Source: a virus. From it: a stretch of DNA of 33,702 nt. The notes beneath the pieces are model-generated. The model did not search any database. It was not told the origin of the DNA and worked only from the letters and a program-made list of their open reading frames with translations. The stretch spans positions 1 to 33,702 of the IMG/VR virus record IMGVR_UViG_3300027759_000024, one strand, 5' to 3'. Made by a program: the position numbers and the translations under genes. Every line of letters begins with the position of its first letter. Position 1 is the stretch's first letter. Shown piece after piece: positions 1-6,745 of this stretch.

Positions 1-106
1 AAAGCTGGACAACCAGCTTCGGGATAAAGGCTCTACGAGTTACGTAAGTCAGTTCAGTAAACTGAGATGACCCTGTAGCTGGTAGGATGCCGCCGCCAAT
101 AGCCAT
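1..106 (-). CDS. Major capsid protein, duplicated 5' fragment
   Basis: This partial gene encodes the first 35 residues of the capsid protein, starting at the ATG complementary to 104-106 and running off the left edge. It is not a second gene: the complete copy is at 32671-33681 and the bases are identical. The AAGGAGG ribosome binding site lies just upstream, at about 109-115. On the circular molecule this is simply where the late transcript crosses the contig join. Confidence 0.93.
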   Translation of the reverse strand, partial: MAIGGGILPATGSSQFTELTYVTRRAFIPKLVVQL

Positions 107-127
107 AAGGCCTCCTTACGAACAGAT
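1..127. repeat. Left copy of 127-bp terminal direct repeat (circular join)
   Basis: This segment is identical to 33576-33702. It contains the first 35 codons of the major capsid gene, its AAGGAGG ribosome binding site and a few bases of leader. A 127-base overlap inside a capsid gene is what a circular contig produces when the assembler repeats its final k-mer; true phage terminal repeats usually lie between genes. The unique genome is therefore 33,575 bp and position 33575 joins position 1. Confidence 0.95.
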
Positions 128-147
128 AAACAAAAGAATACCCTCTT

Positions 148-678
148 TTACAAACCTATCGGACGATTTGGTCTACGCAAATCGTTCAACGCATTCATAG
201 CTTCAGTCCGTGCAGCACCAACTGGATTTTTCCAGTAACGGTTTAAGTCAAATTGCTTTACGGGTGAAGCGTTGTAGCCGGAAGAAGTAGGAATTGCTGC
301 CTGCTTCATCCACGCATGGTACTGCGCCGCAGTCTCATGGTCATGGATTTTTTTATCAAGCATGATTTTTTCCACTTCTTCGATTTCGCCTTCGGACTGA
401 ATCAGTCCTTTCTTCATCAGACTATTGCGCCGCTTTTGAAGTTCTTCCACAGCGTCACGTTCCCGCAGCTTTGCTTCCAACTGTTGAACGCGCTGTTCAG
501 ACTTGCCCACAGCATTGCGGGTGTAGTCTTCCATGTCGAGTTCTGGAATTGGCAAGTCCGGCTTGACCTTCTTGGTCATGCGGAGAAAGTCTTTGCGAGT
601 CTCGGGATTTTCAGCCAGCATCTGGGACAGAGCGGCTAACTCATCACGAGCCTCAAGAGAAATGTTTTCAAGCGACAT
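148..678 (-). CDS. Putative capsid scaffolding protein
   Basis: The 176-residue protein is strongly charged and mostly helical. A central stretch (about residues 58-110) rich in Glu, Lys, Arg and Gln looks like a coiled coil, and the C-terminus is short and basic (DLRRPNRPIGL). Scaffolding proteins of tailed phages are small, helical, coiled-coil proteins encoded directly upstream of the major capsid gene, and usually act through a basic C-terminal helix. This gene lies immediately upstream of the capsid gene in the direction of transcription, with a 41-base gap. The start is preceded by AGAGGGTAACACT, a spacer-plus-Shine-Dalgarno pattern also seen at other late genes. No protease motif is visible, so prohead maturation cleavage is not evident. 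The assignment rests on position and composition. Confidence 0.7.
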   Translation of the reverse strand: MSLENISLEARDELAALSQMLAENPETRKDFLRMTKKVKPDLPIPELDMEDYTRNAVGKSEQRVQQLEAKLRERDAVEELQKRRNSLMKKGLIQSEGEIEEVEKIMLDKKIHDHETAAQYHAWMKQAAIPTSSGYNASPVKQFDLNRYWKNPVGAARTEAMNALNDLRRPNRPIGL

Positions 679-698
679 AGTGTTACCCTCTTAATGTC

Positions 699-884
699 TT
701 AGATTACGCGCTTACCGTCACCAGGCTTTTGTACAGCCATGCCCATTTTCCCACCCAGCTTGGACGGGTTAGATAGACCGCCGAGTTGAGCAAAACGGGG
801 GGTGTTGGTTACAACGCCATTTTGTTGATTGTTGTCAGTGGGTTTGCGGGGAGCCGCTGCGCCACGGGGTTTGAACAAGTCCAT
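699..884 (-). CDS. Small basic, Pro/Gly-rich phage protein
   Basis: This 61-residue protein is basic and looks disordered, with Pro, Gly, Asn and Lys throughout and no hydrophobic core or recognisable domain. The start has AAGGAAATATC directly upstream, a good ribosome binding site. It lies between the proline-rich protein gene (stop at 894) and the scaffold gene (start at 678) in the morphogenesis operon, so a minor head component or assembly factor is plausible. I do not recognise a family. Compact spacing and a clear ribosome binding site support it as a real gene. Confidence 0.65.
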   Translation of the reverse strand: MDLFKPRGAAAPRKPTDNNQQNGVVTNTPRFAQLGGLSNPSKLGGKMGMAVQKPGDGKRVI

Positions 885-893
885 GATATTTCC

Positions 894-1367
894 TTACATT
901 GGTGGGGGAGGAGGTGGCATACCGCCGCCAGCGGACGGGATACCTGGAATTGGCGCAGCAGACATAGCTTTAGCCTCAGGTGATGCGCCACCAGCCTGAG
1001 GAAGTGTTTGAAGCATTTGCAAAATTTCAGACTGCTGCAATTCGTTGGTCTTATTTTTGCGCGGCCCTATTAAGCCGGACAGTTGCCGAATAGCAGCCAA
1101 TGCTTTTTGGCCTTCTGGAGATTCTGACCCAAAAGCGGGCAATGACTGTTCTAGCAAGTCCATTGCCATGCCAATGTTAATCAATGCACCTTCTCTGCTA
1201 CCCATCTTCGGTTCGGGGGTAGACATAGGCGCAGACATAGGCGGGGTTTCCGCATCCGACATTGCACCAGGAAGGGGAGCGTCTGCACCAGGAGGCATTG
1301 GCATAGCAGCGCCAGCAGAACGACTGCCTCGCATTAGCTCTCTCAACTTCTCTTCTGGCACACTCAT
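894..1367 (-). CDS. Proline-rich protein upstream of scaffold and capsid
   Basis: This 157-residue protein has a short charged N-terminal helix (SVPEEKLRELMRG), a Pro/Met/Ala-rich linker, a helical middle (about residues 60-120) and a Gly/Pro-rich tail ending in a run of six prolines and Met. The ATG at 1367 is preferred over an upstream in-frame start because AAAGGAG lies seven bases upstream of it. The proline-rich ends suggest flexible arms binding a partner such as portal or scaffold, but this is inference. It is the first gene after the hairpin-rich spacer at 1386-1490, which may carry an internal late promoter serving this gene, the scaffold and the capsid. Confidence 0.7.
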   Translation of the reverse strand: MSVPEEKLRELMRGSRSAGAAMPMPPGADAPLPGAMSDAETPPMSAPMSTPEPKMGSREGALINIGMAMDLLEQSLPAFGSESPEGQKALAAIRQLSGLIGPRKNKTNELQQSEILQMLQTLPQAGGASPEAKAMSAAPIPGIPSAGGGMPPPPPPM

Positions 1368-1385
1368 AACTAACTCCTTTGGTCG

Positions 1386-1415
1386 CGTTTGTACCATATA
1401 CAAACGGTTTGTCAA
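1386..1415 (-). promoter_or_regulatory. Putative internal late promoter with overlapping palindrome
   Basis: On the minus strand a perfect TTGACA (1415-1410) is followed after 16 bases by TACAAA (1393-1388), a 4/6 match to the -10 consensus. The -10 sits inside a perfect inverted repeat with 8-base arms CGTTTGTA and TACAAACG around five bases (1386-1406). The inverted repeat could be a repressor operator, or, in RNA, a hairpin just before the ribosome binding site of the gene starting at 1367. The predicted start point would leave a very short leader, which argues for caution. Confidence 0.4.
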
Positions 1416-1418
1416 TAG

Positions 1419-1445
1419 TGGCGGTTATTTAGCATCCAACCGCCA
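1419..1445 (-). other. Perfect 8-bp inverted repeat (RNA hairpin candidate)
   Basis: Arms TGGCGGTT and AACCGCCA flank 11 bases. It lies between the 12-residue micro-ORF and the proline-rich gene. There is no following T-run on either strand, so it is not a standard terminator. It may be an RNA processing or stability element. Confidence 0.5.
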
Positions 1446-1468
1446 AATGATGTGCTGCTCTAGGCAAC

Positions 1469-1484
1469 CAGAGGTTCCCCTCTG
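1469..1484 (-). other. 6-bp hairpin with GGAA tetraloop
   Basis: On the minus strand CAGAGG and CCTCTG pair perfectly around GGAA, a GNRA-type tetraloop that makes short RNA hairpins unusually stable. It starts two bases after the stop codon of the 12-residue micro-ORF. No T-run follows. Confidence 0.55.
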
Positions 1485-1485
1485 A

Positions 1486-1524
1486 TTACTTGCGAGACTT
1501 ACGTCCTTTACGACCTTTACGCAT
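1486..1524 (-). CDS. Micro-ORF, 12-residue Arg/Lys/Gly peptide
   Basis: The reading frame encodes MRKGRKGRKSRK and stops at TAA. It is preceded by AAGGAG with a seven-base spacer (GCGCATT), as good a ribosome binding site as any in this genome. Eight of twelve residues are Arg or Lys. The peptide resembles a nucleic-acid-binding tail rather than a folded protein. A second micro-ORF of the same character lies 79 bases upstream in the transcript. Real translation is suggested by the ribosome binding site and the repeated theme, but peptides this short cannot be confirmed by sequence alone. It could instead be a translational coupling or leader element. Confidence 0.5.
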   Translation of the reverse strand: MRKGRKGRKSRK

Positions 1525-1586
1525 AATGCGCTCCTTCATCAAGGCGGCCACTTACTTTACAGGGGAAGCAGCCATACCCTTTTATC

Positions 1587-1598
1587 GCCCTTGCGGGC
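1587..1598 (-). other. Short hairpin with GCAA tetraloop
   Basis: On the minus strand GCCC and GGGC pair around GCAA, a GNRA tetraloop. It lies just after the stop codon of the 13-residue micro-ORF, mirroring the GGAA hairpin that follows the 12-residue one. The stem is only four base pairs. Confidence 0.35.
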
Positions 1599-1603
1599 AA
1601 TTC

Positions 1604-1645
1604 TTACCGACGAGTCTTACGACCGCGCTTTGCCATTTTGTACAT
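1604..1645 (-). CDS. Micro-ORF, 13-residue Arg/Lys peptide
   Basis: The reading frame encodes MYKMAKRGRKTRR and ends at TAA. AAGGAG followed by six T residues precedes the ATG, a strong ribosome binding site. Seven of thirteen residues are Arg or Lys, and the RGRKTRR end matches the character of the neighbouring 12-residue micro-ORF. It follows the stop of the 57-residue gene by 16 bases, so the region reads as a packed series of tiny genes between portal and head genes. Function is unknown; nucleic-acid or capsid-interior binding is a guess from charge. Confidence 0.5.
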   Translation of the reverse strand: MYKMAKRGRKTRR

Positions 1646-1661
1646 AAAAAACTCCTTGTGG

Positions 1662-1835
1662 TCAACGACGGGCATAGTCACGCTGACTGCGCCCTGTGTA
1701 GTTTTTAACCCCGTCCTGACGGTATGTCAAGGAGGGAGCCGCTGCTTTTCTTTGCAAAGAAGATGTATTTACGCGGGGTTGGTCTGCCTTGGGCTGGGTA
1801 ACGCCTGCGCCGGATGAACCTGGTGTAGCTGCCAT
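1662..1835 (-). CDS. Small basic protein overlapping the portal 3' end
   Basis: This 57-residue protein has a Gly/Ser/Ala-rich N-terminus and a basic, Tyr-containing C-terminus (RSQRDYARR). Two consecutive ATG codons (1838 and 1835) overlap the portal stop codon. The second is chosen because it lies five bases after the AAGGAG in the last portal codons. The overlap suggests translational coupling to portal. No domain is recognised. It begins a group of short, basic reading frames (this gene and the micro-ORFs at 1604-1645 and 1486-1524). Confidence 0.6.
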   Translation of the reverse strand: MAATPGSSGAGVTQPKADQPRVNTSSLQRKAAAPSLTYRQDGVKNYTGRSQRDYARR

Positions 1836-3454
1836 CATTGCTCCTTGGGTGGTGGGCCTGGGGGCTTGGGTGGAGCAGCAGCGGCTTTTTCAGCCTGCGT
1901 CTTCTCCATCTTCTTGAGCCTGTCCTTGAGTAATTGTTTCATAGGAGGCTCTAGCAAGTCAAGCAAAGATTCCTTGTCGATTGCCTGCGCCTTAAACAAG
2001 TTGAACGCCAGTTGCCGCAAGTCTTCTGTGAAGATAGGACTGTTGCTGTGTGCATCCACTTTGACCACAAAGTCTTTGGTGAACTGTTCGGAAATAAACG
2101 GCAGACCTTCTACATCTTTGAAGTGCGTGTTGTCGTATGACTGCATACACTTGAGATACAGCGTAGCCAACTTCTCTAGGCTGTCTTCAATCACTAACGC
2201 ACGTTTTTTGGCGCGGCTGCTTCCCATTCTGGCAAGCTGGCTGGCGTGACCAGAAGAGCGGACACCCGCTTCACCCTTGCCTTGCAGCACGTTGCCAATG
2301 CCGGACACTTCCTCAAACATTTGGTCTATCTGACCTAGTTCTTTGAACAAGTCTGGCGGGATGGTAGGAGCCAACTTTTCGACCTTGGCGTTAGGCATGT
2401 CAGTTGCCAGCAAACCACCAGCGCGGTTGAGTGCAAAATTCTTCTCATCCAAGATGCCCGTAAATCCAATCAACGCCGTGGGCGGCGAGACTTGTTTGCT
2501 TAACAGGTCAAGGATTTCAGCAAGACGCTTTGTCCGCAGTTGCTGTAGGTAAATCAAACGCGCTACTTCTGACTGACCCCAGTAATAGTCATACAGAGGG
2601 TTGGGGCAGATTTGAATGAATGGCAATTCGCCTTTCAAAAATACTTGCTCACCTGGGCGGTCATAGATGATGATGTCAGGGTCAGCACGGGTGACTACTT
2701 GGTAGTCGGCAATATCATCATTCCACACCCACAACTCAATCATTTCCACAGTCTCTTCTGACACCGTGGCTTTGTACTTGTTGCTGCCAGCAAGGTCGAG
2801 GTTGACGTTGCCGTACATGGTTGGGTTGGACGCAGACAAGATGATGCGCTCTACCCCATTGGCAATCTCTGTGCGCTCATGCTGTGTGGCACTCACGCGC
2901 TTAACGATTGCCTCGCGCTGTGGGTGGTTGTACAGCCGAGCGTATAGCTCAGACTTGGTGATGTAGTAACTTTGGACGATGGCCTCTTGCCTGTCGGTGT
3001 ACGGGGTATCTTCTCGCAACACACCCATGCTTCCAGGTTCCACCATGTACGGGTGAATGCCGTTGTTGATGATGAGTTTGACAAAGGTGGAGGAGTAACA
3101 CAAAGACCAAGAGACTGCCTGCGAGAACACCTGGTCAGCATTGCTGTTGAGCCACTCATCATTGAGTGCGCGGGTCAGCACAGGAATCTTGCGGTGCTCT
3201 AGCTCATTGACCGCCGCACCGAGGTTGATAGAGAAGCGGGTTGTCTCTGCTGAATACAGGAACGAGGTTAGCTGGTCAATGTGCGGATAGATTTTGTTGA
3301 AAATTGCGGGCGATTCGCTGGGCGCATTCCCAAAGAGGTAGTAGCTACGCAGAGAAGCGTAGTCAGGGCGGCGCTCTTCCCGAGAGACAAGACACTTCTG
3401 TATCAAGTCAAGGTAGAACAATTCCCTCTGTACTGGCTCTTTTGGGATTCTCAT
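1835..3454 (-). CDS. Portal (head-tail connector) protein
   Basis: At 539 residues it has the usual length of a podovirus portal. It starts with a helical region (PVQRELFYLDLIQKCLVS...), followed by mixed alpha/beta sequence, a long helical C-terminal half (about residues 330-520) and a Pro-rich end. Portal proteins form the dodecameric ring at the capsid vertex, through which DNA is packaged and ejected. Its position, after the large terminase and two small genes and before the scaffold and capsid, is the standard packaging-to-head order. The start ATG at 3454 overlaps the stop of the zinc-ribbon gene by ATGA. Assignment is from general resemblance, length and synteny; no single diagnostic motif exists for portals. 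Confidence 0.85.
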   Translation of the reverse strand: MRIPKEPVQRELFYLDLIQKCLVSREERRPDYASLRSYYLFGNAPSESPAIFNKIYPHIDQLTSFLYSAETTRFSINLGAAVNELEHRKIPVLTRALNDEWLNSNADQVFSQAVSWSLCYSSTFVKLIINNGIHPYMVEPGSMGVLREDTPYTDRQEAIVQSYYITKSELYARLYNHPQREAIVKRVSATQHERTEIANGVERIILSASNPTMYGNVNLDLAGSNKYKATVSEETVEMIELWVWNDDIADYQVVTRADPDIIIYDRPGEQVFLKGELPFIQICPNPLYDYYWGQSEVARLIYLQQLRTKRLAEILDLLSKQVSPPTALIGFTGILDEKNFALNRAGGLLATDMPNAKVEKLAPTIPPDLFKELGQIDQMFEEVSGIGNVLQGKGEAGVRSSGHASQLARMGSSRAKKRALVIEDSLEKLATLYLKCMQSYDNTHFKDVEGLPFISEQFTKDFVVKVDAHSNSPIFTEDLRQLAFNLFKAQAIDKESLLDLLEPPMKQLLKDRLKKMEKTQAEKAAAAPPKPPGPPPKEQ

Positions 3455-3972
3455 GGTTTAGGAACCGTTAGGTTTTCGTGGTCAGCATAATAACTTGCTG
3501 GCTTTGGCCCTGTCAAATTGCCCGCTTCACGGGGGTTGATGCCCACAGACTCCCCTGCTACCGACTTAAACTGCCCGCCAAGAACTGACTTCATGTTGAT
3601 GTTGCCCCCGTTACCCCAGATGGCGGCATCACCAGCCCGTCCTTCTTTCTGCTTTTGGCTCTCATTCTGGCTCTCAAAGTGTTCACTGGCGGCTGTAGCC
3701 TCTGCATATTCCTTGTCAGTGAGCTTATTGTTCCGCTTGAGGTAGCCAGTTTGGTGTTCGCCTTCCTTGGTGGACTTGATGTCCGTCATTTGGAAGTCTT
3801 TTGCCAAACCTTCCAGCGTTTTGTCCGTCTTGGCGGTTTTTGCGGACTTCACCCCCACTGGTTTGAGGTGGATGATGGAAATGGTGGCCTTGCAATGCTT
3901 CATGGGGCAATCAGGCTCCCATGCTTCAAATACACCGTGTGATTCGCAGTAGTAGTCTCTCAATATAGCCAT
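3451..3972 (-). CDS. Zinc-ribbon-like protein linked to portal
   Basis: The 173-residue protein begins with a Cys/His cluster (C9, H12, C22, H26, C27 in a C-x2-H ... C-x4-C arrangement) compatible with a single zinc-binding ribbon. The remainder is Lys/Glu/Gln/Ser/Gly-rich and probably disordered. It ends four bases into portal and starts just after the gene at 3975-4364, so it is co-translated with the packaging module. The role is unknown. A DNA- or portal-binding accessory protein is an inference from the ribbon and the location. The start follows AGAGGGTAACT, the same Shine-Dalgarno pattern as the scaffold gene. Confidence 0.6.
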   Translation of the reverse strand: MAILRDYYCESHGVFEAWEPDCPMKHCKATISIIHLKPVGVKSAKTAKTDKTLEGLAKDFQMTDIKSTKEGEHQTGYLKRNNKLTDKEYAEATAASEHFESQNESQKQKEGRAGDAAIWGNGGNINMKSVLGGQFKSVAGESVGINPREAGNLTGPKPASYYADHENLTVPKP

Positions 3973-3974
3973 AG

Positions 3975-4364
3975 TTACCCTCTAAGTGCTTCCTGTAGGT
4001 CAATTTCACTGTAATCATGGCGGTTGACCATTCCAACCTTGATTTTTATGCCGTCTGGCGTAACTTTTAGCCCCATTCCAGGCATCATGGCGGGCTGTGA
4101 CTCCCGCCTGTACTCCACAAAGCGGGTGTTGTCTTTGCGGCGCATGACCTTCACGTTGCCCTCTTTCCACTGCTGATAGGCTTTGCTAACCCGCAACTGC
4201 ATCATTTCGGTCTGTGGATAAATCCTGTGGACAAATACATCATAGAACTGTTGCTTACTTATGCCCGCAAGTTCGCAAAACAAGGCTATAGAGATGCCTC
4301 TATCCTGGTCTTTTACAAACCGCTTCATCTGCCGGAACAATTCTTGTTTGGTTAAAGCCTTCAC
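3975..4364 (-). CDS. HTH-containing protein, candidate small terminase subunit
   Basis: The 129-residue basic protein has a likely helix-turn-helix at about residues 24-45 (ISIALFCELAGISKQQFYDVF) and a basic C-terminal half with beta-like sequence. Small terminase subunits are small DNA-binding proteins with an N-terminal HTH encoded beside the large subunit, and this gene overlaps the end of the large terminase gene by four bases. It lies downstream of the large subunit, whereas small subunits more often lie upstream, so the assignment is tentative. An alternative is a general DNA-binding or regulatory protein of the late operon. Confidence 0.5.
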   Translation of the reverse strand: MKALTKQELFRQMKRFVKDQDRGISIALFCELAGISKQQFYDVFVHRIYPQTEMMQLRVSKAYQQWKEGNVKVMRRKDNTRFVEYRRESQPAMMPGMGLKVTPDGIKIKVGMVNRHDYSEIDLQEALRG

Positions 4365-6115
4365 GACCCGTACATTCCTATCTTCTTAAGGTAGTTGCTG
4401 ACGTTAGTGGCTGTGGATAACTCTTCTGCTGACCGCATTTCTTTCATAGCACTAATCTCACGGGTGAGCTTGGCAGCTATTAGGCGGGGCTGGACTTGCT
4501 CTGCAAAGGCTACGCAGGCCAGCGCGGCAGCAATCACCCTATCATCCTTGGCTCTGCCAGGTGCGCCTATGAATCCGTTCTCACGCACGATGGTCTTCAT
4601 CTCTTCCAGCAAGTCCATGCTGAACACGTTCATCATCCCGCGCTCAAAGTAGTCCTTATAGTACGCCAGCATACGCTCTTTGGTGCTGCTGGTGGTCAAG
4701 TACCCCATGCTGTTGCCAGGGCCGCCAAGGTTGTCATTCCTGCGCCAGAGGTAGTTCTGCATGTTGCCCAGTACGTCCATCAAGTCTTTGCCCATGACGT
4801 TGCCCATGCTGGCTGCTGTCCGGCGCAGCGTCCTGATTTCGTTGATGACCGCCTGCCCAGGGCCGTTGACCTCTAGGTTAAGGGTAGAGTTCTTGTAGGC
4901 TCCGGCAAGGTGGGCAATCACCCAAGCAAACTGGTAGGTGTTCATTTCGCTGGTAGCAAACTCTGCCACCTGGTCTAACCCGTTGGCATACACCCTAAAG
5001 ACCTGGATGCAGAAGCGGTCTGCCCAATCAGAGGAGCCGTAGGCAGGGTCAGCACCGATGACGTAGTAGGCGGCATCGTTAGGCTCTTCCCAGATACGCA
5101 GTGTACCCAGCCGCTCTGTAGAGCGCATAACTTCCGTGTCTTGAAAGTTCTGCCCAAAAATGTAGCGGTAGCAGTCAGGCAGATTCTTCTTGGCTTCCTT
5201 GGCAGCGTCTGTGCAGCGGCTGCTGGAGAAGAAACTAGTGCCTGTCATCACAAAAGCGTAGTCCTCTGTAGGCGGAAACTCTTGGTACATCAGGGATTCA
5301 TCCTTGATACCTTCCAGCATCTTCCACCGCCACCAGGCCATCTGTCTGGAATTGATTTCAATTCCGTACATCTTCTTGATGTCCTTCGTCCACTCACGTT
5401 CTTCTGGGCTTAACTTGCCATCCCAGTAGACCTTATAGATGTTGCTGTCCGCAGGAACAGAATAGTATTCATTACGCCACCATCCGCAGAAGATGGCACG
5501 CTGGGTCTTGGCAGACTTGGCGGTCTTGTACATGTCGTGGAACATGTTGAAGCCCTGGGCGGTACTCTCAAACATGTAGAGACGCTCTGGGTTCTTTTCT
5601 GCCAGCGAGGCTATCAGGGAAGCCAGACCTTCTTCGTTGCCCCAAGAGGCTGTCTCTGTGCCGTGTAGATAAGTGATAGCTTTACCCTGCCCCAATCGAG
5701 ACTTGTTTCCCGCAATTTGGTAGAAGATTCGGCTTCGGTTCTTAAGAACCATCTGGTTCCTATTGTGGGCAACCAACGGAATCTTGTATTCTTTGGGTAA
5801 CCCTTCCATATACATAGCGAGAGTAGAGCGGAACATGTCTCTGTTCTCTTCTGTATCTGCAACCAGAGTGCCTTGCCACCCAGGGTGTGTGAACTGCCAG
5901 TAAAGGTCAAGTGCCAAGCTGACAGTGGTAATGCCCAACTGACGGCCCTTGAGGATGACAAAGAAGTGGACATCTTGCGCTAACCCTTTCTGTATTTCTT
6001 CCATGACATACGTCTGCGTCCCCAGCAGCTTGCCCATCTTCTTGAGACCTTCCTCCTTGGTCTCAATCTTCAGTTCTGAGCAAAACTTGTAGAACTTCTG
6101 TAGGTCAAATTTCAT
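4361..6115 (-). CDS. terL: Terminase large subunit (packaging ATPase and nuclease)
   Basis: The 584-residue protein powers DNA packaging into the prohead and cuts the DNA. A Walker A-type loop is visible at residues 57-64 (GRQLGITT), a Walker B-like strand with catalytic Glu at about 147-154 (ITYLHGTE), and a coupling motif at 182-188 (FESTAQG). The C-terminal RNase H-like nuclease shows its acidic residues at D356 (GADPAYG), E415 (LEVNGPG) and D524/D525 (AKDDRVIAAALA). Length and motif order are standard for the family. The start overlaps the upstream small gene by 11 bases. Packaging strategy cannot be told from the sequence; circular assembly with no physical ends would fit headful packaging but does not prove it. 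Confidence 0.95.
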   Translation of the reverse strand: MKFDLQKFYKFCSELKIETKEEGLKKMGKLLGTQTYVMEEIQKGLAQDVHFFVILKGRQLGITTVSLALDLYWQFTHPGWQGTLVADTEENRDMFRSTLAMYMEGLPKEYKIPLVAHNRNQMVLKNRSRIFYQIAGNKSRLGQGKAITYLHGTETASWGNEEGLASLIASLAEKNPERLYMFESTAQGFNMFHDMYKTAKSAKTQRAIFCGWWRNEYYSVPADSNIYKVYWDGKLSPEEREWTKDIKKMYGIEINSRQMAWWRWKMLEGIKDESLMYQEFPPTEDYAFVMTGTSFFSSSRCTDAAKEAKKNLPDCYRYIFGQNFQDTEVMRSTERLGTLRIWEEPNDAAYYVIGADPAYGSSDWADRFCIQVFRVYANGLDQVAEFATSEMNTYQFAWVIAHLAGAYKNSTLNLEVNGPGQAVINEIRTLRRTAASMGNVMGKDLMDVLGNMQNYLWRRNDNLGGPGNSMGYLTTSSTKERMLAYYKDYFERGMMNVFSMDLLEEMKTIVRENGFIGAPGRAKDDRVIAAALACVAFAEQVQPRLIAAKLTREISAMKEMRSAEELSTATNVSNYLKKIGMYGS

Positions 6116-6302
6116 CTTCTAACCTTGTTGCTACCGCAATCAACCGCGCACCAAAATACGCTATGTGGTAATTGGTAGCTTTGTCAGAAACCCAGTGCAT
6201 GGAGTCTTCTTCATCAAACCAAGCAACAACGTAAGGCCGTCCAGCAGGCACGTTGTCAACAGGGCGCAAACCAACAACCTTGGGTTCTTTTTCTTGGTTC
6301 AT
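6105..6302 (-). CDS. Small conserved phage protein upstream of terminase
   Basis: This 65-residue acidic protein has alternating beta-like segments (RPYVVAWFDEED, HIAYFGARLIAVATR) and no motif I recognise. Its ATG overlaps the stop of the preceding gene (ATGA), and its end overlaps the large terminase start by 11 bases, so it is embedded in the packaging operon and probably translationally coupled. It has no obvious independent ribosome binding site, which fits coupling. Function is unknown. Confidence 0.6.
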   Translation of the reverse strand: MNQEKEPKVVGLRPVDNVPAGRPYVVAWFDEEDSMHWVSDKATNYHIAYFGARLIAVATRLEDEI

Positions 6303-6733
6303 TTGCGCGGCTTGTCTTCAAAGACAACATCTCCGCTGGGCGCTACCAGCTTGTTGCCTTTCCAGGTTGGCGCACCAGACGCAGCCCACTGAGACTCTGC
6401 ACTAAACGATTCATGGTACGGAGTCTTGTAAGTGTCTGGGTAGTGCAAGGACTTGGTTGTGGTGTTCATAGCGGCTTTGGGGGCATCACCCTTCTGCAAC
6501 GACTGGTAGTAGCCACGCATGTCGTAGTCAGGATATTTATCCTGTGCGTTAAACGGAACCTTGTTAGCCTTGACCCAATCCATAAACGCCTTCTCTTTTT
6601 CTGGCGGCAGTTGGGTCATTTGTTTTTGCCAATCAGGCTTTGCATACGCTGCATTACGTTTGAGCAAATCCTCGCGCATCTTTTGATAACGCTGTTGCTC
6701 AATAAGGTTCATCATCTCTTCAGAGGTAGCCAT
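6299..6733 (-). CDS. Conserved phage protein (YDMRGYY / TPYHESFS motifs)
   Basis: The 144-residue protein has a helical charged N-terminus, the segment LPPEKEKAFMDWV, then YDMRGYY and HYPDTYKTPYHESFSAESQW. This combination recurs in a family of small proteins found near terminase and head genes of many tailed phages, whose function I do not know. The gene directly precedes the packaging genes. A role as a virion component or packaging accessory is inferred from context; a small terminase role is possible, but no HTH is visible. The start is supported by AAGGAAATGAC just upstream. Confidence 0.65.
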   Translation of the reverse strand: MATSEEMMNLIEQQRYQKMREDLLKRNAAYAKPDWQKQMTQLPPEKEKAFMDWVKANKVPFNAQDKYPDYDMRGYYQSLQKGDAPKAAMNTTTKSLHYPDTYKTPYHESFSAESQWAASGAPTWKGNKLVAPSGDVVFEDKPRK

Positions 6734-6745
6734 GTCATTTCCTTG

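Noticed and set aside
1-127. True direct terminal repeat as packaging end
   Set aside because: The repeat cuts the capsid gene and its length equals a common assembly k-mer, so an assembly overlap is more likely.
1571-1575. Seven-codon frame (MAASPVK) between the two basic micro-ORFs
   Set aside because: The purine run lies only one base before the ATG and there is no suitable spacing; the peptide has no resemblance to its neighbours.
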